The position numbers were made by a program, and so were the translations under genes. From assembly GCA_024103215.1 (NCBI GenBank), contig JAGFIY010000042.1, positions 38,382 through 102,381 on the forward strand: a DNA stretch of 64,000 bases, in the 5' to 3' direction. The stretch comes from Melioribacteraceae bacterium. GTDB taxonomy: Bacteria; Bacteroidota; Ignavibacteria; Ignavibacteriales; Melioribacteraceae. The notes under the pieces are model-generated. The model did no database searches, had not been told where the DNA came from, and saw only the letters and a list, made by a program, of their open reading frames with translations. Positions 1 through 8,888 of the stretch are shown one piece after another (the first letter of the stretch is position 1; each line of letters starts with the position of its first letter).

Positions 1-1
1 T

Positions 2-259
2 AAAGCTTGCTACATAGCAAAAGAAGCAAAAGCTGATTTTGTGAAAACATCTACCGGCTTCAGCAAGGGAGGGGCGACAGCGGGCGATGTTGCCTTAATG
101 CGTTACGTTGTCGGTAGTTCGGTTGGCGTAAAAGCTTCGGGAGGAGTGAGAACGAAGGAGGATGCTCAATTGATGATCGAGAGCGGTGCTGATAGAATCG
201 GAGCAAGTGCAAGTGTTAAAATCGTTTCGGGAGGTAAAGCGGACGGCTCCGGTTACTAA
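2..259 (+). CDS. deoC: Deoxyribose-phosphate aldolase, C-terminal fragment (cut by window edge)
   Basis: DeoC cleaves 2-deoxyribose-5-phosphate to glyceraldehyde-3-phosphate and acetaldehyde in deoxynucleoside catabolism (family knowledge). The frame is open from base 2 to a TAA at 257-259, so the gene enters from the left and only about 85 residues are visible. The visible part contains [16 protein letters not shown], which carries the Schiff-base lysine region of class I aldolases, then [10 protein letters not shown] and a C-terminal glycine-rich phosphate-binding segment ending in [11 protein letters not shown]. The GTG at 41 is internal and is not the start, because the family sequence continues upstream. 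The stop overlaps the ATG of the next gene by one base (TAATG), suggesting cotranscription. Confidence 0.93.
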   Translation, partial: KACYIAKEAKADFVKTSTGFSKGGATAGDVALMRYVVGSSVGVKASGGVRTKEDAQLMIESGADRIGASASVKIVSGGKADGSGY

Positions 260-492
260 TGATCATAGATTTGATTGTACTAAAAGAAGACGACGGTTTC
301 ACTGCATACGTTCCATCTCTAAAAGGATGTGACTCATGGGCGCACAATGAAGATGATGCACTAATAAAAGCTGTAGAATTAGCCGCATTTTATTTGAGTA
401 TTGATGATCCTTCCGATCTTAAAGTTGACAAAGCACGTGTTCAAAAGAATAAATCAGTCTACAAATTGATCTTCAATAAAAAGCCGTATTGA
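259..492 (+). CDS. HicB-like (UPF0150) small protein, no HicA partner visible
   Basis: This 77-residue protein begins IDLIVLKEDDGFTAYVPSLK and continues with GCDSWAHNEDDALIKAVELA. That is the HicB/UPF0150 pattern: a short beta-rich half with a conserved GCxxxG-like turn, then an alpha helix. HicB proteins are usually antitoxins that occlude HicA, an mRNA interferase. No HicA-like ORF lies on either side: deoC is upstream (one-base overlap) and an rRNA/tRNA methyltransferase is downstream (TTG start at 489 overlapping this stop). No DNA-binding C-terminal domain (ribbon-helix-helix or HTH) is evident, so this is the short form. It may be a solitary, domesticated homologue; toxin neutralisation cannot be inferred from the sequence. 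Confidence 0.7.
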   Translation: MIIDLIVLKEDDGFTAYVPSLKGCDSWAHNEDDALIKAVELAAFYLSIDDPSDLKVDKARVQKNKSVYKLIFNKKPY

Positions 493-1079
493 AAAAATTT
501 AAAACCGAAAAAAGAATTGCAAAAATCGAAAAGGTACTTCGCTCCCGGCAACACTCGCTGCACGTTGTTCTGGAAAATATTCACGATCCCCACAATGTGA
601 GCGCAATTTTCAGAAGCTGTGATGCAGTTGGAATTCCTAAAGTCTCTCTTATATATAATATTGAAAAATTCCCTAAACTGAACAGAACAAGTTCTGCATC
701 AGCACGTAAATGGGTATCTATACAACGTTATAAAGATGTAAAAACTTGCTACGAAAAACTTAGAGCTGACGGGTTTAAAATTTACGCCAGTCTTTTGGAT
801 TCAAAGGCAAAAAATTTGTACGATATTGATTTCACTGAGAAATCGGCAATAGTTCTTGGGAATGAAAGCAGAGGGGTTTCTGAATTGGCAGCCGGCTTAG
901 CGGATGAAACATTTTACATTCCGATGTACGGCATGATTCAGAGTTTAAATGTATCAGTTGCAAATGCGGTAACACTTTATGAAGCTCTTAGACAAAGGAG
1001 AACTGCGGGATTTTACGATGATCGTGAAATAGATGAAATCGAATTAAAGAAAATGATCGATGAATGGTGCAGAAAATGA
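489..1079 (+). CDS. trmH: SpoU/TrmH-family 2'-O-methyltransferase, probably tRNA (guanosine-18)
   Basis: The 196-residue protein is a SPOUT-fold RNA ribose methyltransferase using S-adenosylmethionine. The three SpoU motifs are visible: motif 1 NIHDPHNVSAIFRSCDAVG near residues 30-48, motif 2 IVLGNESRGVS near 120-130, and motif 3 IPMYGMIQSLNVSVANAV near 143-160. Length and the NxHDPHN variant fit TrmH, which methylates G18 of tRNAs, better than the longer RlmB, which carries an extra N-terminal domain. Translation starts at TTG 489-491, overlapping the upstream stop TGA at 490-492; no nearby ATG gives the complete motif 1 region with a normal N-terminus. The next gene, aroA, probably starts in an ATGA overlap at 1076. 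Confidence 0.85.
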   Translation: MKKFKTEKRIAKIEKVLRSRQHSLHVVLENIHDPHNVSAIFRSCDAVGIPKVSLIYNIEKFPKLNRTSSASARKWVSIQRYKDVKTCYEKLRADGFKIYASLLDSKAKNLYDIDFTEKSAIVLGNESRGVSELAAGLADETFYIPMYGMIQSLNVSVANAVTLYEALRQRRTAGFYDDREIDEIELKKMIDEWCRK

Positions 1080-2359
1080 TACAAAAATTTAACCACGCGA
1101 ACAAGATTAATGGCGGATTGAAACTTGCGGGGGATAAATCTATTTCGCATAGAGCTGTCATGTTTGCTTCTCTGGCCGACGGAATTTCGGAGATAAGAAA
1201 TTGTTTGCTCTCGGAAGATGTAATTTCAACAATCCATGCGTTTAAAAAACTCGGATGCGAGATAGATATTATCGATCAAATAGTAAAAATTTCGGGACTT
1301 GGATTTTTAGGATTGCGGAAACCGATCGATTCACTATACTTGGGAAATTCCGGGACGACTACTCGTTTGTTGAGTGGTATTTTAGCAGCTCAAAAATTTG
1401 AATCACTTTTAACAGGCGATGATTCTTTGTCAAGAAGGCCGATGAACAGAATAATCGAACCGCTTAATTTGATGGGAGCAGACATCACGGGGAGCAGAGA
1501 TGGAACCCTGCCGCTGCTCATTAGACCGTCAAAAAAATTAAAATCAATACAATATAAAATGCCAATTGCAAGCGCTCAAGTCAAAAGTTCAATTCTGCTT
1601 TTAGGTCTGCATCTTGAAGATACAACCGAAATTATTGAAGAGACACCGACAAGAAATCACACGGAAAATATGCTTGGTTTAGAAGTTGTGAATGTTGACC
1701 AGAAAAAAATTATTCGTGTTTCAAGAAGAAATTATCCCGAACCGTTTGATCTAGATGTCCCATCCGATATTTCTACAGCGGCATTTTTTATTGTTCTCGG
1801 ACTTTTAGCCGACAATTGTGAACTTACGCTTTACAATGTTCTACTCAATGAAACCCGAACGGGTGTTCTGCAAATCCTAAAAGAAATGGGGGGAGATATA
1901 ACTCTTTCAAACATCGAAAAATTGAATGGGGAGAAAAGAGGAGATCTCATCGTTCGCTCGAGTGAATTGAAGAATATAAAAATTGATAAAAGACTAATTC
2001 CCAACATAATCGATGAAATTCCGATACTTGCCGCTGCGGGTTTCTTTGCCGATGGTGAATTTGAAATAAGAAATGCGGAAGAACTTAGACATAAAGAATC
2101 AGATAGAATAAAAAGTATTTGCTCTAATTTTAAGAACAACAATATTCCAATAGTGGAATTTGCAGATGGGTTCAAAATTGAAGAATGCAAAATTCCGCCA
2201 ACCGGTAAATTTAATAGTTTCGGCGATCACAGAATTGCGATGACTTTTTCAATTGTTTCTATGTTGTTTAAAAACGGCGGTGAAGTAAACGGATTCGAAT
2301 GCTGTGCCGTTTCAAATCCTCATTTCATAGATCAAATAAATTCGATAGTCAAATTTTAA
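1076..2359 (+). CDS. aroA: 3-phosphoshikimate 1-carboxyvinyltransferase (EPSP synthase)
   Basis: EPSP synthase transfers the enolpyruvyl group of PEP to shikimate-3-phosphate, the sixth step of the chorismate pathway. The protein of about 427 residues shows the family signatures in order: GDKSISHR at residues 19-26, LGNSGTTTRLL, RRPMNR, SAQVKSS, PSDISTAAFF, DEIPILAAA, RHKESDRI and FGDHRIAM. I prefer ATG 1076, which overlaps the trmH stop as ATGA, over the in-frame ATG at 1064, because MIQKFNHANKINGGLKLAGD gives a normal family N-terminus. The gene runs directly into the convergent bshC; the two stop codons abut at 2359/2360, and no terminator hairpin is visible between them. Confidence 0.96.
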   Translation: MIQKFNHANKINGGLKLAGDKSISHRAVMFASLADGISEIRNCLLSEDVISTIHAFKKLGCEIDIIDQIVKISGLGFLGLRKPIDSLYLGNSGTTTRLLSGILAAQKFESLLTGDDSLSRRPMNRIIEPLNLMGADITGSRDGTLPLLIRPSKKLKSIQYKMPIASAQVKSSILLLGLHLEDTTEIIEETPTRNHTENMLGLEVVNVDQKKIIRVSRRNYPEPFDLDVPSDISTAAFFIVLGLLADNCELTLYNVLLNETRTGVLQILKEMGGDITLSNIEKLNGEKRGDLIVRSSELKNIKIDKRLIPNIIDEIPILAAAGFFADGEFEIRNAEELRHKESDRIKSICSNFKNNNIPIVEFADGFKIEECKIPPTGKFNSFGDHRIAMTFSIVSMLFKNGGEVNGFECCAVSNPHFIDQINSIVKF

Positions 2360-3985
2360 CTACAACTCTATTATCTGATGTTCAAATTTATTTATTGTGA
2401 TTTGATTGTAAACCCATTTAACAAAATCCAATCCGTATTTATTTGTGAAATAAATAAAATTGAACTCTCTTTCCTGAAGTTTCTCATTTGGGTAAATGAT
2501 TGATCTAACACTATTAAGTTGATTTAGAAGAGTGTCGTATTTTCTTTCTCGTGCTTTTGAAATTTTTTCTTCAAGCAAATCGAGAGTATGCATTATTTTT
2601 TGCAAAGACTTTTCTACAGAATCTTTAAGTGTTGGATCTATTTCGACAATTATCGACTCCGCAGATTGAATCCTTCCGGAAATTTCATCCTGTAATTCAG
2701 CAAAAAAATGCTCAGTGTTAAATTCTGCATTTGTATTTACCAACATAGATTTCAGTGATTTTTGATCCCAATATAACTGCTCTAAGTTCAATCCAAGCTT
2801 TTCTAATTTCTTACCAACGTTGTTTTCCAAAATTGTAGCTGAAGAACGTGGAAAAATAATAGGTGTTTCGACATCAAAAAAATCGTATAACGGAAGTGCT
2901 TGAGCGAAGTAACTTATTTCCGAAGGACCTGCAACGTAGCATCCGGTGGGGAAAAGGTGATCTTGACAAACCGGCCTTAACAGAACATTCGGACTAAAAA
3001 GTTCCGGTTCATTTTCGATTTTAGCCAACAGTTCTTCTTTTGTGATATGTTTTCGTTTGTCCTTTAGTCGGAACTCGTTTTCACCAGCAGGTTCAACTAA
3101 ATGCCGGCTGCCGTTTTCAAGCATGAATAAATTAATCGGTTTCACTTTAACCTGAGCATGATAAACATCGTCCAATTCGGCGCTCAGCTCAACCGATTTA
3201 TGAGCGTGAAGTTTGTAGTTATCAATTTCCTTTTTGAAGATTGGTTTTAGAATTTCTTTCACGGATTTTTCAGTAGGATTAAAAATCACCAATCCGAATT
3301 CATCAAAGAAATGGAAAAACAATTTTCTAAAGGACGAACTAAATGTCTCATTTTCTCCATAGCAGCCGGAAATTATTTTAAAGAGCTCATCTGTAAATTC
3401 CGTCTCAAGTATGTTTTCACGCAGCTTTCCCTTTATTATCTCAATTTCATCGCCGAGTCTTATTTCTGAAGTACTTGGACTATTTCCGTCAGTATCTCTA
3501 TCCTCATAACCGAATTCTCTTATAGTGTTTGTTTTATCCGGCAGTTTAATAAAGGAAATCTCCTTGAAATCATGATCGTCACCTTCCATCCAAAAAACCG
3601 GTACAAAATTGTAATCATCGAATTTTTCCTTCAATGAATTTGCAAGCTTTATAACCGTGATAGTTTTGTAAAATGTATAAAGTGGACCACCCAAAATTCC
3701 CAACTGCTGTCCAGTGACAATGGCAATCGTTTTCGGGTTTGAAAGTAATTCGATATTGTGTTGTGTTAGTTTGCCGGTCTTAAACCCCTTATATTGTTCT
3801 TTTAGTATGTTGCTTAACAGTTTACGGTGAGGTTTAGGATTAGTAGTTAATTCCAAAAAATGATTTGCATAATCATCGAAGTTTCTAAAATTCTTCTTAT
3901 AGAATCTTTGAACGTTATCAAACTCGTAAACATAATCCAAAAATAAATTTTGTTGTCCCGGAAGATCAGAATAGTTTATATACAT
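2360..3985 (-). CDS. bshC: Putative cysteine ligase BshC (bacillithiol biosynthesis)
   Basis: BshC adds cysteine to glucosaminyl-malate, the last step of bacillithiol synthesis, in Firmicutes, Bacteroidota and Deinococci. The 541-residue length matches the family. Diagnostic stretches are VTGQQLGILGGPLYTFYKTI near residue 90, followed by VPVFWMEGDDHDFKEI, which form the nucleotide-binding-like HIGH-variant region, and LRPVCQDHLFPT near residue 340. The C-terminal third is rich in charged coiled-coil sequence, as in BshC structures. It has a good upstream ribosome site, AGAGGAG in the gene sense just before the ATG (complement of 3985). BshA and BshB are not in the window. It is transcribed divergently from the gene at 4112. 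Confidence 0.93.
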   Translation of the reverse strand: MYINYSDLPGQQNLFLDYVYEFDNVQRFYKKNFRNFDDYANHFLELTTNPKPHRKLLSNILKEQYKGFKTGKLTQHNIELLSNPKTIAIVTGQQLGILGGPLYTFYKTITVIKLANSLKEKFDDYNFVPVFWMEGDDHDFKEISFIKLPDKTNTIREFGYEDRDTDGNSPSTSEIRLGDEIEIIKGKLRENILETEFTDELFKIISGCYGENETFSSSFRKLFFHFFDEFGLVIFNPTEKSVKEILKPIFKKEIDNYKLHAHKSVELSAELDDVYHAQVKVKPINLFMLENGSRHLVEPAGENEFRLKDKRKHITKEELLAKIENEPELFSPNVLLRPVCQDHLFPTGCYVAGPSEISYFAQALPLYDFFDVETPIIFPRSSATILENNVGKKLEKLGLNLEQLYWDQKSLKSMLVNTNAEFNTEHFFAELQDEISGRIQSAESIIVEIDPTLKDSVEKSLQKIMHTLDLLEEKISKARERKYDTLLNQLNSVRSIIYPNEKLQEREFNFIYFTNKYGLDFVKWVYNQITINKFEHQIIEL

Positions 3986-4111
3986 TTTCTCCTCTTTTAT
4001 TTATAGACAAAAATAATAATAAGCAAGATGGTATTGAAATTTGATCCTGCATTACGGAATGTCAAAAAAAAAGAGTATTTTGAGCATCAATTTTAAAAAA
4101 AGCAATTCAAT

Positions 4112-4978
4112 TTGATATACAGAATTTTCGTTGTAATATTCTTTGCTGTGACAATATCGGCACAAACAGATAATTCAAACAAGTTTGAAATTTTGCCGGA
4201 TGGATTACATTTTCTTCCTCTAAAAGCACATTTTCAGGAAGCAAGAATCGGTGTTTTATATTATCCGGATAACGGAAATTTAAAAGTTGATGTTGGTAAT
4301 AATATTGATCTTGTTTATTTCAGTCTTTTCGGTGAAAGACATCGTTTCACCCTAGGCATTGAATTCATGGCTTACGCATGGTCGAGCAGTTTTCAAGGGA
4401 ACCGTCTGCAGATAGATGCAGTAGATGGTTTCTTTGGAGGCAATCTTTCTTATTCATATAACTATGATAATAGCAGGTTCATTTCAAGATTTAGATTCAT
4501 TCACAACAGCGCTCATCTTGTAGACGGAAGATATGATAAAGACAGAGATGAGTGGATTGAAGGTTATGAACCTATCCCTTACACAAGAGATTTTGCAGAA
4601 TTAACTATTGGGCATCAGTTTTATCCTTCATTCGGTTCAGTTAGATTTTACGGTGCGGTATCCTACTCTACATTGGTTCGTCCGTCCGAGCTTCAAAGAG
4701 CAGGTGCGTTTACCGGTCTGGAGGTTTCATTCAAAGATATCGTCGGAAAAATTTTTAAGAAAGACTCAAACATTTTTTTTGCGATGCAGTTCTCTGCTTT
4801 CGGAAATCCGAACCATACGATGGACTTGCATTTGATGTCTGGAATAAAAATTGGCGAATGGGATTCGAAAGGTGCTGTATTTTATCTATCCTACTACAAA
4901 GGTCATCATGTTTTTAGCGAATTTTATACGCGATTTCAAGAAAAGTTCGGAATTGGTTTTTTAGTAGATTTTATATAA
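4112..4978 (+). CDS. DUF1207-like outer-membrane beta-barrel protein (paralogue of 9876-10709)
   Basis: This 288-residue exported protein has an N-terminal signal sequence (RIFVVIFFAVTISAQ, likely cleaved after A/Q) and alternating aromatic/polar strands ending in a terminal aromatic-rich strand, so it is probably an outer-membrane barrel. A motif NSAHLVDGRYD followed by YTRDFAELTIG resembles the SSHxGDE...SRE pattern of the DUF1207 family (recognised by eye, not by search). The same layout (SAHFVDGHFD, then YSREFIEL) recurs in the protein at 9876, so the two are paralogues bracketing a glycan-synthesis cluster. Start is TTG 4112, just upstream of the hydrophobic segment; no ATG is available. 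It lies divergent from bshC with 126 bases between them. Function unknown. Confidence 0.62.
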   Translation: MIYRIFVVIFFAVTISAQTDNSNKFEILPDGLHFLPLKAHFQEARIGVLYYPDNGNLKVDVGNNIDLVYFSLFGERHRFTLGIEFMAYAWSSSFQGNRLQIDAVDGFFGGNLSYSYNYDNSRFISRFRFIHNSAHLVDGRYDKDRDEWIEGYEPIPYTRDFAELTIGHQFYPSFGSVRFYGAVSYSTLVRPSELQRAGAFTGLEVSFKDIVGKIFKKDSNIFFAMQFSAFGNPNHTMDLHLMSGIKIGEWDSKGAVFYLSYYKGHHVFSEFYTRFQEKFGIGFLVDFI

Positions 4979-5068
4979 TTCACACAAATTTCGTTTGTTT
5001 AATCTTCGGAGAAAACAATATCACATTCCGGTAATACTTATATTTAATATTTACTTTTAGATCCGTGA

Positions 5069-6037
5069 ATGCACGAAAAAACTTTACATAATACTGCTTA
5101 TCCAAAATCAAAAAAACTCTGGCTTACTGTATTAAAAATTACGTTTTCAATTTTTTTTATATTTTTCTTAATCAACTATGTCGAATATGATAAAGTTGTA
5201 ACAATTCTTGGCAAAGCAAATATCTTATATATTCTTATTGTCATAATCCTTATGGCGACGAATATTTATTATCAATTTAAGAAGTGGGAATTGTTGGTTA
5301 ACAATTTGATAAAAGAAAAAAGTAAGAAGAAAATTCTGGTTTCATTGTTTCATGGATTTGCTGCAGGCATCACAACTCCCGTGAGATCTGGAGAATATTT
5401 TGGAAGAGCAATTATTTTCAAGGAAAAACCGCTAAGTCAAATTATTATTGCAACCGCAATCGAAAAATTTATTATGATGATTCTTGTTGTTTTTGTCGGT
5501 TCAATTATTTCGTTATTATATTTGGTAACAATTGGTATTGCTACCTACCTCATAATTATTATAGCAGTTATTGCGATTATACTCTTTGCACTCTTTGCTC
5601 AAATTTTAAATTCACCTGGATCATGGAAAAAAATTATACCGCACAGAATTAGAAAGTTCAAGTTTGTTGAAGACATAATGGAGAAACTTCAATTTCTGAA
5701 AAATGTGAATAAGAAATTGATTATAAAGTTAGTGATCTTTACTGTCGCGGCATATTTTATTTATATTTTGCAATTCGGAATTCTACTTCTTTCGTTCTCA
5801 AGCGAAGGAAATTTAATAAATGCACTTTGGTGCGGATCTTTGGTAATGTTTGTAAAAACTATTATTCCTGCCGTTGGTATCGGTGATCTGGGAATAAGAG
5901 AAGGTGCCGCTGTGTTCTTTTCTCCGGCACTTGGTTTTACTGAGGCAGCTGCACTAAACGCTGCGCTTGGCTTGTTTTTTGTTAATCTATTCCTTCCCTC
6001 GGTTGTTGGATTTATTTTATCATTTAGAAAATATTAG
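5069..6037 (+). CDS. Flippase-like integral membrane protein (LPG synthase TM / UPF0104 family)
   Basis: This 322-residue polytopic membrane protein has about eight hydrophobic segments, for example near residues 17-39, 48-66, 122-145 and 147-172. The pattern matches the lysylphosphatidylglycerol synthase transmembrane region family (AglD/MprF flippase-like, UPF0104). Typical signatures are RSGEYFGRA near residue 108, the charged GlyAspLeuGlyIleArgGlu stretch near 272-278 (PAVGIGDLGIREGAA), and a C-terminal NLFLPSVVGF helix. Family members are implicated in moving or modifying lipid-linked substrates; no catalytic MprF synthase domain is attached here. It is the first gene of a tight run with two GT2 enzymes, a deacetylase and a radical SAM protein. 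A lipid-linked glycan transport role is inference. Confidence 0.78.
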   Translation: MHEKTLHNTAYPKSKKLWLTVLKITFSIFFIFFLINYVEYDKVVTILGKANILYILIVIILMATNIYYQFKKWELLVNNLIKEKSKKKILVSLFHGFAAGITTPVRSGEYFGRAIIFKEKPLSQIIIATAIEKFIMMILVVFVGSIISLLYLVTIGIATYLIIIIAVIAIILFALFAQILNSPGSWKKIIPHRIRKFKFVEDIMEKLQFLKNVNKKLIIKLVIFTVAAYFIYILQFGILLLSFSSEGNLINALWCGSLVMFVKTIIPAVGIGDLGIREGAAVFFSPALGFTEAAALNAALGLFFVNLFLPSVVGFILSFRKY

Positions 6038-6038
6038 C

Positions 6039-7175
6039 TTGATAGTTATCTCAACCATATTTGTTTTACTTAGTATTTATTACTTCTATTTTTTATATTC
6101 CATTCATTTTGGGATAAAGAAAATTAGGATGACTAAAGCATCAAACAGGGAAGATTTATCAGTCTCGGTGATTATTCCGTTTCGGAACGAGAGAAAAAAT
6201 CTAGCAAAAAATATCGAGTCTATTCTAGGTCAAAATTATCCAAGCGACAATTTTGAAATTATTTATGTTGATGACAATTCGTCGGATGGCAGTTCTCAGA
6301 TAGTTGAAGAATATATGAAACGGAGTAAGATAAAATTAACTCTTCTTAAAATTGAAAATGAAAAATCTACTCGGGGACATAAAAAAATCGCAATCTCAAA
6401 AGGAATTGAAATAAGCTTAAATGAAATTATTGTGACAACAGATGCAGACTGTTTTTTCGGACCCGGCTGGTTAAAAAGTTTGATTGAAAATTTTAATGAA
6501 AATACCGGATTAGTTGCAGGTCCGGTAGAATATATAAGCGATGGATCGCTATTTAGCTCACTTCAAAAACTTGAATTTGCCGGTCTAATACTTTCAGGAG
6601 TCGGGTTGGTTGGAATAAAACAACCGATAATATGTAACGGAGCAAATTTAGCTTTTAGAAAGGATGCGTTTTATGAAGTTGGCGGATACGATTCACATAT
6701 GAACTTTTCATCCGGTGACGATGAATTTTTAATGCAGAAGTTAGCATATAATACTAAATGGGATATAAGCTTTTCATTCTCAAAAGAAGCATTAGCTTTT
6801 ACTCGTCCAAGTGAAGATTTTAAAAGTTTTTTCCAACAGCGGAAAAGATGGGCGAGTAAAAGTCTGCATTATCTTAATGCGAAAATTAAAATTAAGCTCG
6901 TATTAATTTTCATGTTTTATCTGTCGTTAATAATATTCCCGATTGTATCTTTAATTCAATCATCATCTTATTTAATTTTATTTCTATTTATCTTCTTGGC
7001 GAAGATATTTGCCGAATATATAATTTTACTAACGGGGAAACATTATCTGTTTTCAGAACTAAAGTTTTTTTATTATATCCCAGCGCAAATGCTGCAGCCG
7101 TTGTACTTAATTTATTCATCCATAATGGGCTTATTCGGAAGATTCGATTGGAAAGGAAGGAATCTTGCTAGATAG
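6039..7175 (+). CDS. Membrane-anchored family 2 glycosyltransferase (CESA-like)
   Basis: This inverting GT2 enzyme uses a nucleotide sugar at the cytoplasmic face. From the TTG at 6039 the protein has 378 residues: an N-terminal transmembrane helix, then the GT-A core SVIIPFRNERKNL, FEIIYVDDNSSDGSS, TTDADCFF (the DxD equivalent) and GANLAFRK, the acceptor-site FSSGDDEFL, and the QQRKRW motif of processive CESA-like synthases, followed by two or three C-terminal membrane helices. I prefer TTG 6039, one base after the upstream stop, over the TTG at 5967, which would overlap the upstream membrane protein by about 70 bases. It is clearly paralogous to the GT2 at 7797. Sugar and acceptor are unknown. 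Confidence 0.85.
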   Translation: MIVISTIFVLLSIYYFYFLYSIHFGIKKIRMTKASNREDLSVSVIIPFRNERKNLAKNIESILGQNYPSDNFEIIYVDDNSSDGSSQIVEEYMKRSKIKLTLLKIENEKSTRGHKKIAISKGIEISLNEIIVTTDADCFFGPGWLKSLIENFNENTGLVAGPVEYISDGSLFSSLQKLEFAGLILSGVGLVGIKQPIICNGANLAFRKDAFYEVGGYDSHMNFSSGDDEFLMQKLAYNTKWDISFSFSKEALAFTRPSEDFKSFFQQRKRWASKSLHYLNAKIKIKLVLIFMFYLSLIIFPIVSLIQSSSYLILFLFIFLAKIFAEYIILLTGKHYLFSELKFFYYIPAQMLQPLYLIYSSIMGLFGRFDWKGRNLAR

Positions 7176-7809
7176 ATTAAGAGTATATTCACCGCCAAGT
7201 TTTGTGATGAAATTATTTCCGGAGTTTGTTTGGGAATGTAGTAATGAAAAGATTCTTTTTACATTTGATGACGGTCCAAATCCTGAAACCACTCCGATTA
7301 TATTAAAAACACTAGCAGATAAAAGAATTAAAGCAGTATTCTTTCTTGTTGGTCAAAATATTGAACGATATAAATCGCTGGCTTCCGAAACAATTTCGGA
7401 AGGGCACGAAATAGCAAATCATACTTATTCGCATTATGACGTGTGGGGATTGAACAGGAAGAAAATCAATTTTGAGATAAAGAAATGTTCTCAATTGATT
7501 GAAGAAGTTCAAGGTAAACCACCTAGAATGTTCAGGCCGCCGCACAATCGTTTTGATTTGTGGACTGCAGCAACATCGCACAAGAACAATTTAAAATGTG
7601 TTATTTGGTCACTTCTTACTTACGATTATAAAAATGATTTAAATATTGTTAAATTTGCCGGGGAAAGATATATTGCAAAAAATTCTGTTGTTGTACTTCA
7701 TGACAGCATCAAATCGAAAGATATAATTGTTGATTCGATTAATTTTCTTGCGGACCAAATTGAACACAGAGAATTTCAAATAGGAAAACCATCCGAATGT
7801 TTGAACTAA
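7165..7809 (+). CDS. Polysaccharide deacetylase (NodB/CE4 family)
   Basis: CE4 enzymes remove N- or O-acetyl groups from glycans using a divalent metal. The 214-residue protein shows motif 1 TFDDGPNP at residues 33-40, with the catalytic-base and metal-binding aspartates; motif 2 H86-TYS-H90, with two metal histidines; motif 3 as RPPHN near 124-128, where most members have RPPYG; and a late LHD (VVVLHDS) carrying the catalytic histidine. No signal peptide is evident, so unlike exported deacetylases it may act in the cytoplasm or be membrane-associated. TTG 7165 overlaps the preceding GT2 by 11 bases and the next GT2 begins before its stop, so the genes are translationally coupled. It probably de-acetylates an intermediate made by these transferases. 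Confidence 0.87.
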   Translation: MLDRLRVYSPPSFVMKLFPEFVWECSNEKILFTFDDGPNPETTPIILKTLADKRIKAVFFLVGQNIERYKSLASETISEGHEIANHTYSHYDVWGLNRKKINFEIKKCSQLIEEVQGKPPRMFRPPHNRFDLWTAATSHKNNLKCVIWSLLTYDYKNDLNIVKFAGERYIAKNSVVVLHDSIKSKDIIVDSINFLADQIEHREFQIGKPSECLN

Positions 7810-8888
7810 TTTTTCTTGCGGCAGTTTCCTTGTACTTTATTCAAGTGATAATTTTTATTATCGGTGCGCAGAAAAAGTTTCCTCAAATCAGCGACTCGGA
7901 ATTGCCGGCGATTACTGTGATTGTTGCTGCAAGAAACGAAGAACAAAATATATTTAATTGTATCGAATCACTTTCAAATTTGGAGTATCCGGAAAATAAA
8001 ATTGAGATTATTATTGTTGATGATGATTCAACTGATAGGACCGGTGAAATTGTAAAAGAATTCATTACGGACAAACCTAAGTTCAAAATAGTTAGACCAA
8101 CCCGTCAAATTGGGAAAGTAAAGGGTAAAGCTCGTGCTATTGCAAACGGAATTGAAGAATCATCTGGTGAGATTATCTTAACAACTGATGCCGACTGTAT
8201 TGTTAACCCAAAGTGGGCAAAAACCCTTGCATCTTATTACAAAGAAGATGTAGCAATGGTGTGCGGTTATACTGATCAATTGACTGATAATGCATTTTAT
8301 GGAATGCAAAGCATGGATTTTATTTATCTCCTGGCCGTTGCAGGCGGAGCGATGAATCTGGGGAAACCTTTAAGTTGCATCGGAAACAATATGTCATACC
8401 GAAAATCTGTTTATTACGAAATAGGCGGATATGAAAAAATTCCTTTCTCGGTTACCGAGGATTTTCAAGTGCTGATGACCATGCACAAGCTTAAAAAGTA
8501 TAAAATAATTTATCCTCTTGATAAAGGGGGATTGGTGACTAGCAAACCTTGTCCCGATGTTAAATCAATTTTCTGGCAGAAGAAAAGATGGGGAGTTGGC
8601 GGACTTGACAGCGATTTGGTTGGGTTTGCGGTCATGGCAAGTGCGTTTGTTGCTCATCTTTGCATTCTTCTAACCCCGTTTTTTTATTCAATGAATGCTT
8701 TATATTTAGCTGGCTTTAAGTTTGTGGTAGATCTCTTTTTCTTAGTTCCCTTATACAATAAGCTGAAGTTAAAATTTAGTTTAAAACATTTTTTCGCATT
8801 TGAACTGTACTTTATAGTTTATGTAATCGGGTTACCGATTGTACTTTTATTCAGCAGAAAAATTGTTTGGAAGGAAAGAGAATTTTAA
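7797..8888 (+). CDS. Membrane-anchored family 2 glycosyltransferase (second paralogue)
   Basis: This 363-residue GT2 resembles the enzyme at 6039 along its whole length. It has an N-terminal helix, ITVIVAARNEEQNI, IEIIIVDDDSTDRTGE, TTDADCIV (DxD), CIGNNMSYRK, a VTEDFQVL acceptor-base region (the TED motif of CESA-like enzymes), QKKRWG (QxxRW), then three C-terminal hydrophobic segments. Compared with its paralogue it has a canonical TED instead of GDDE. It overlaps the deacetylase by 13 bases, and its TAA overlaps the ATG of the radical SAM gene at 8888. Two related transferases flanking one deacetylase suggest stepwise assembly or modification of one glycan or glycolipid (inference). Confidence 0.86.
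   Translation: MFELIFLAAVSLYFIQVIIFIIGAQKKFPQISDSELPAITVIVAARNEEQNIFNCIESLSNLEYPENKIEIIIVDDDSTDRTGEIVKEFITDKPKFKIVRPTRQIGKVKGKARAIANGIEESSGEIILTTDADCIVNPKWAKTLASYYKEDVAMVCGYTDQLTDNAFYGMQSMDFIYLLAVAGGAMNLGKPLSCIGNNMSYRKSVYYEIGGYEKIPFSVTEDFQVLMTMHKLKKYKIIYPLDKGGLVTSKPCPDVKSIFWQKKRWGVGGLDSDLVGFAVMASAFVAHLCILLTPFFYSMNALYLAGFKFVVDLFFLVPLYNKLKLKFSLKHFFAFELYFIVYVIGLPIVLLFSRKIVWKEREF

Noticed and set aside
1831..2190. Open frame of 119 residues antisense to aroA
   Set aside because: It is a shadow of the conserved EPSP synthase; no start signal or homology.
5967..6038. Upstream extension of the first GT2
   Set aside because: The extended part is translated over the flippase-like gene; TTG 6039 right after its stop gives a better start.
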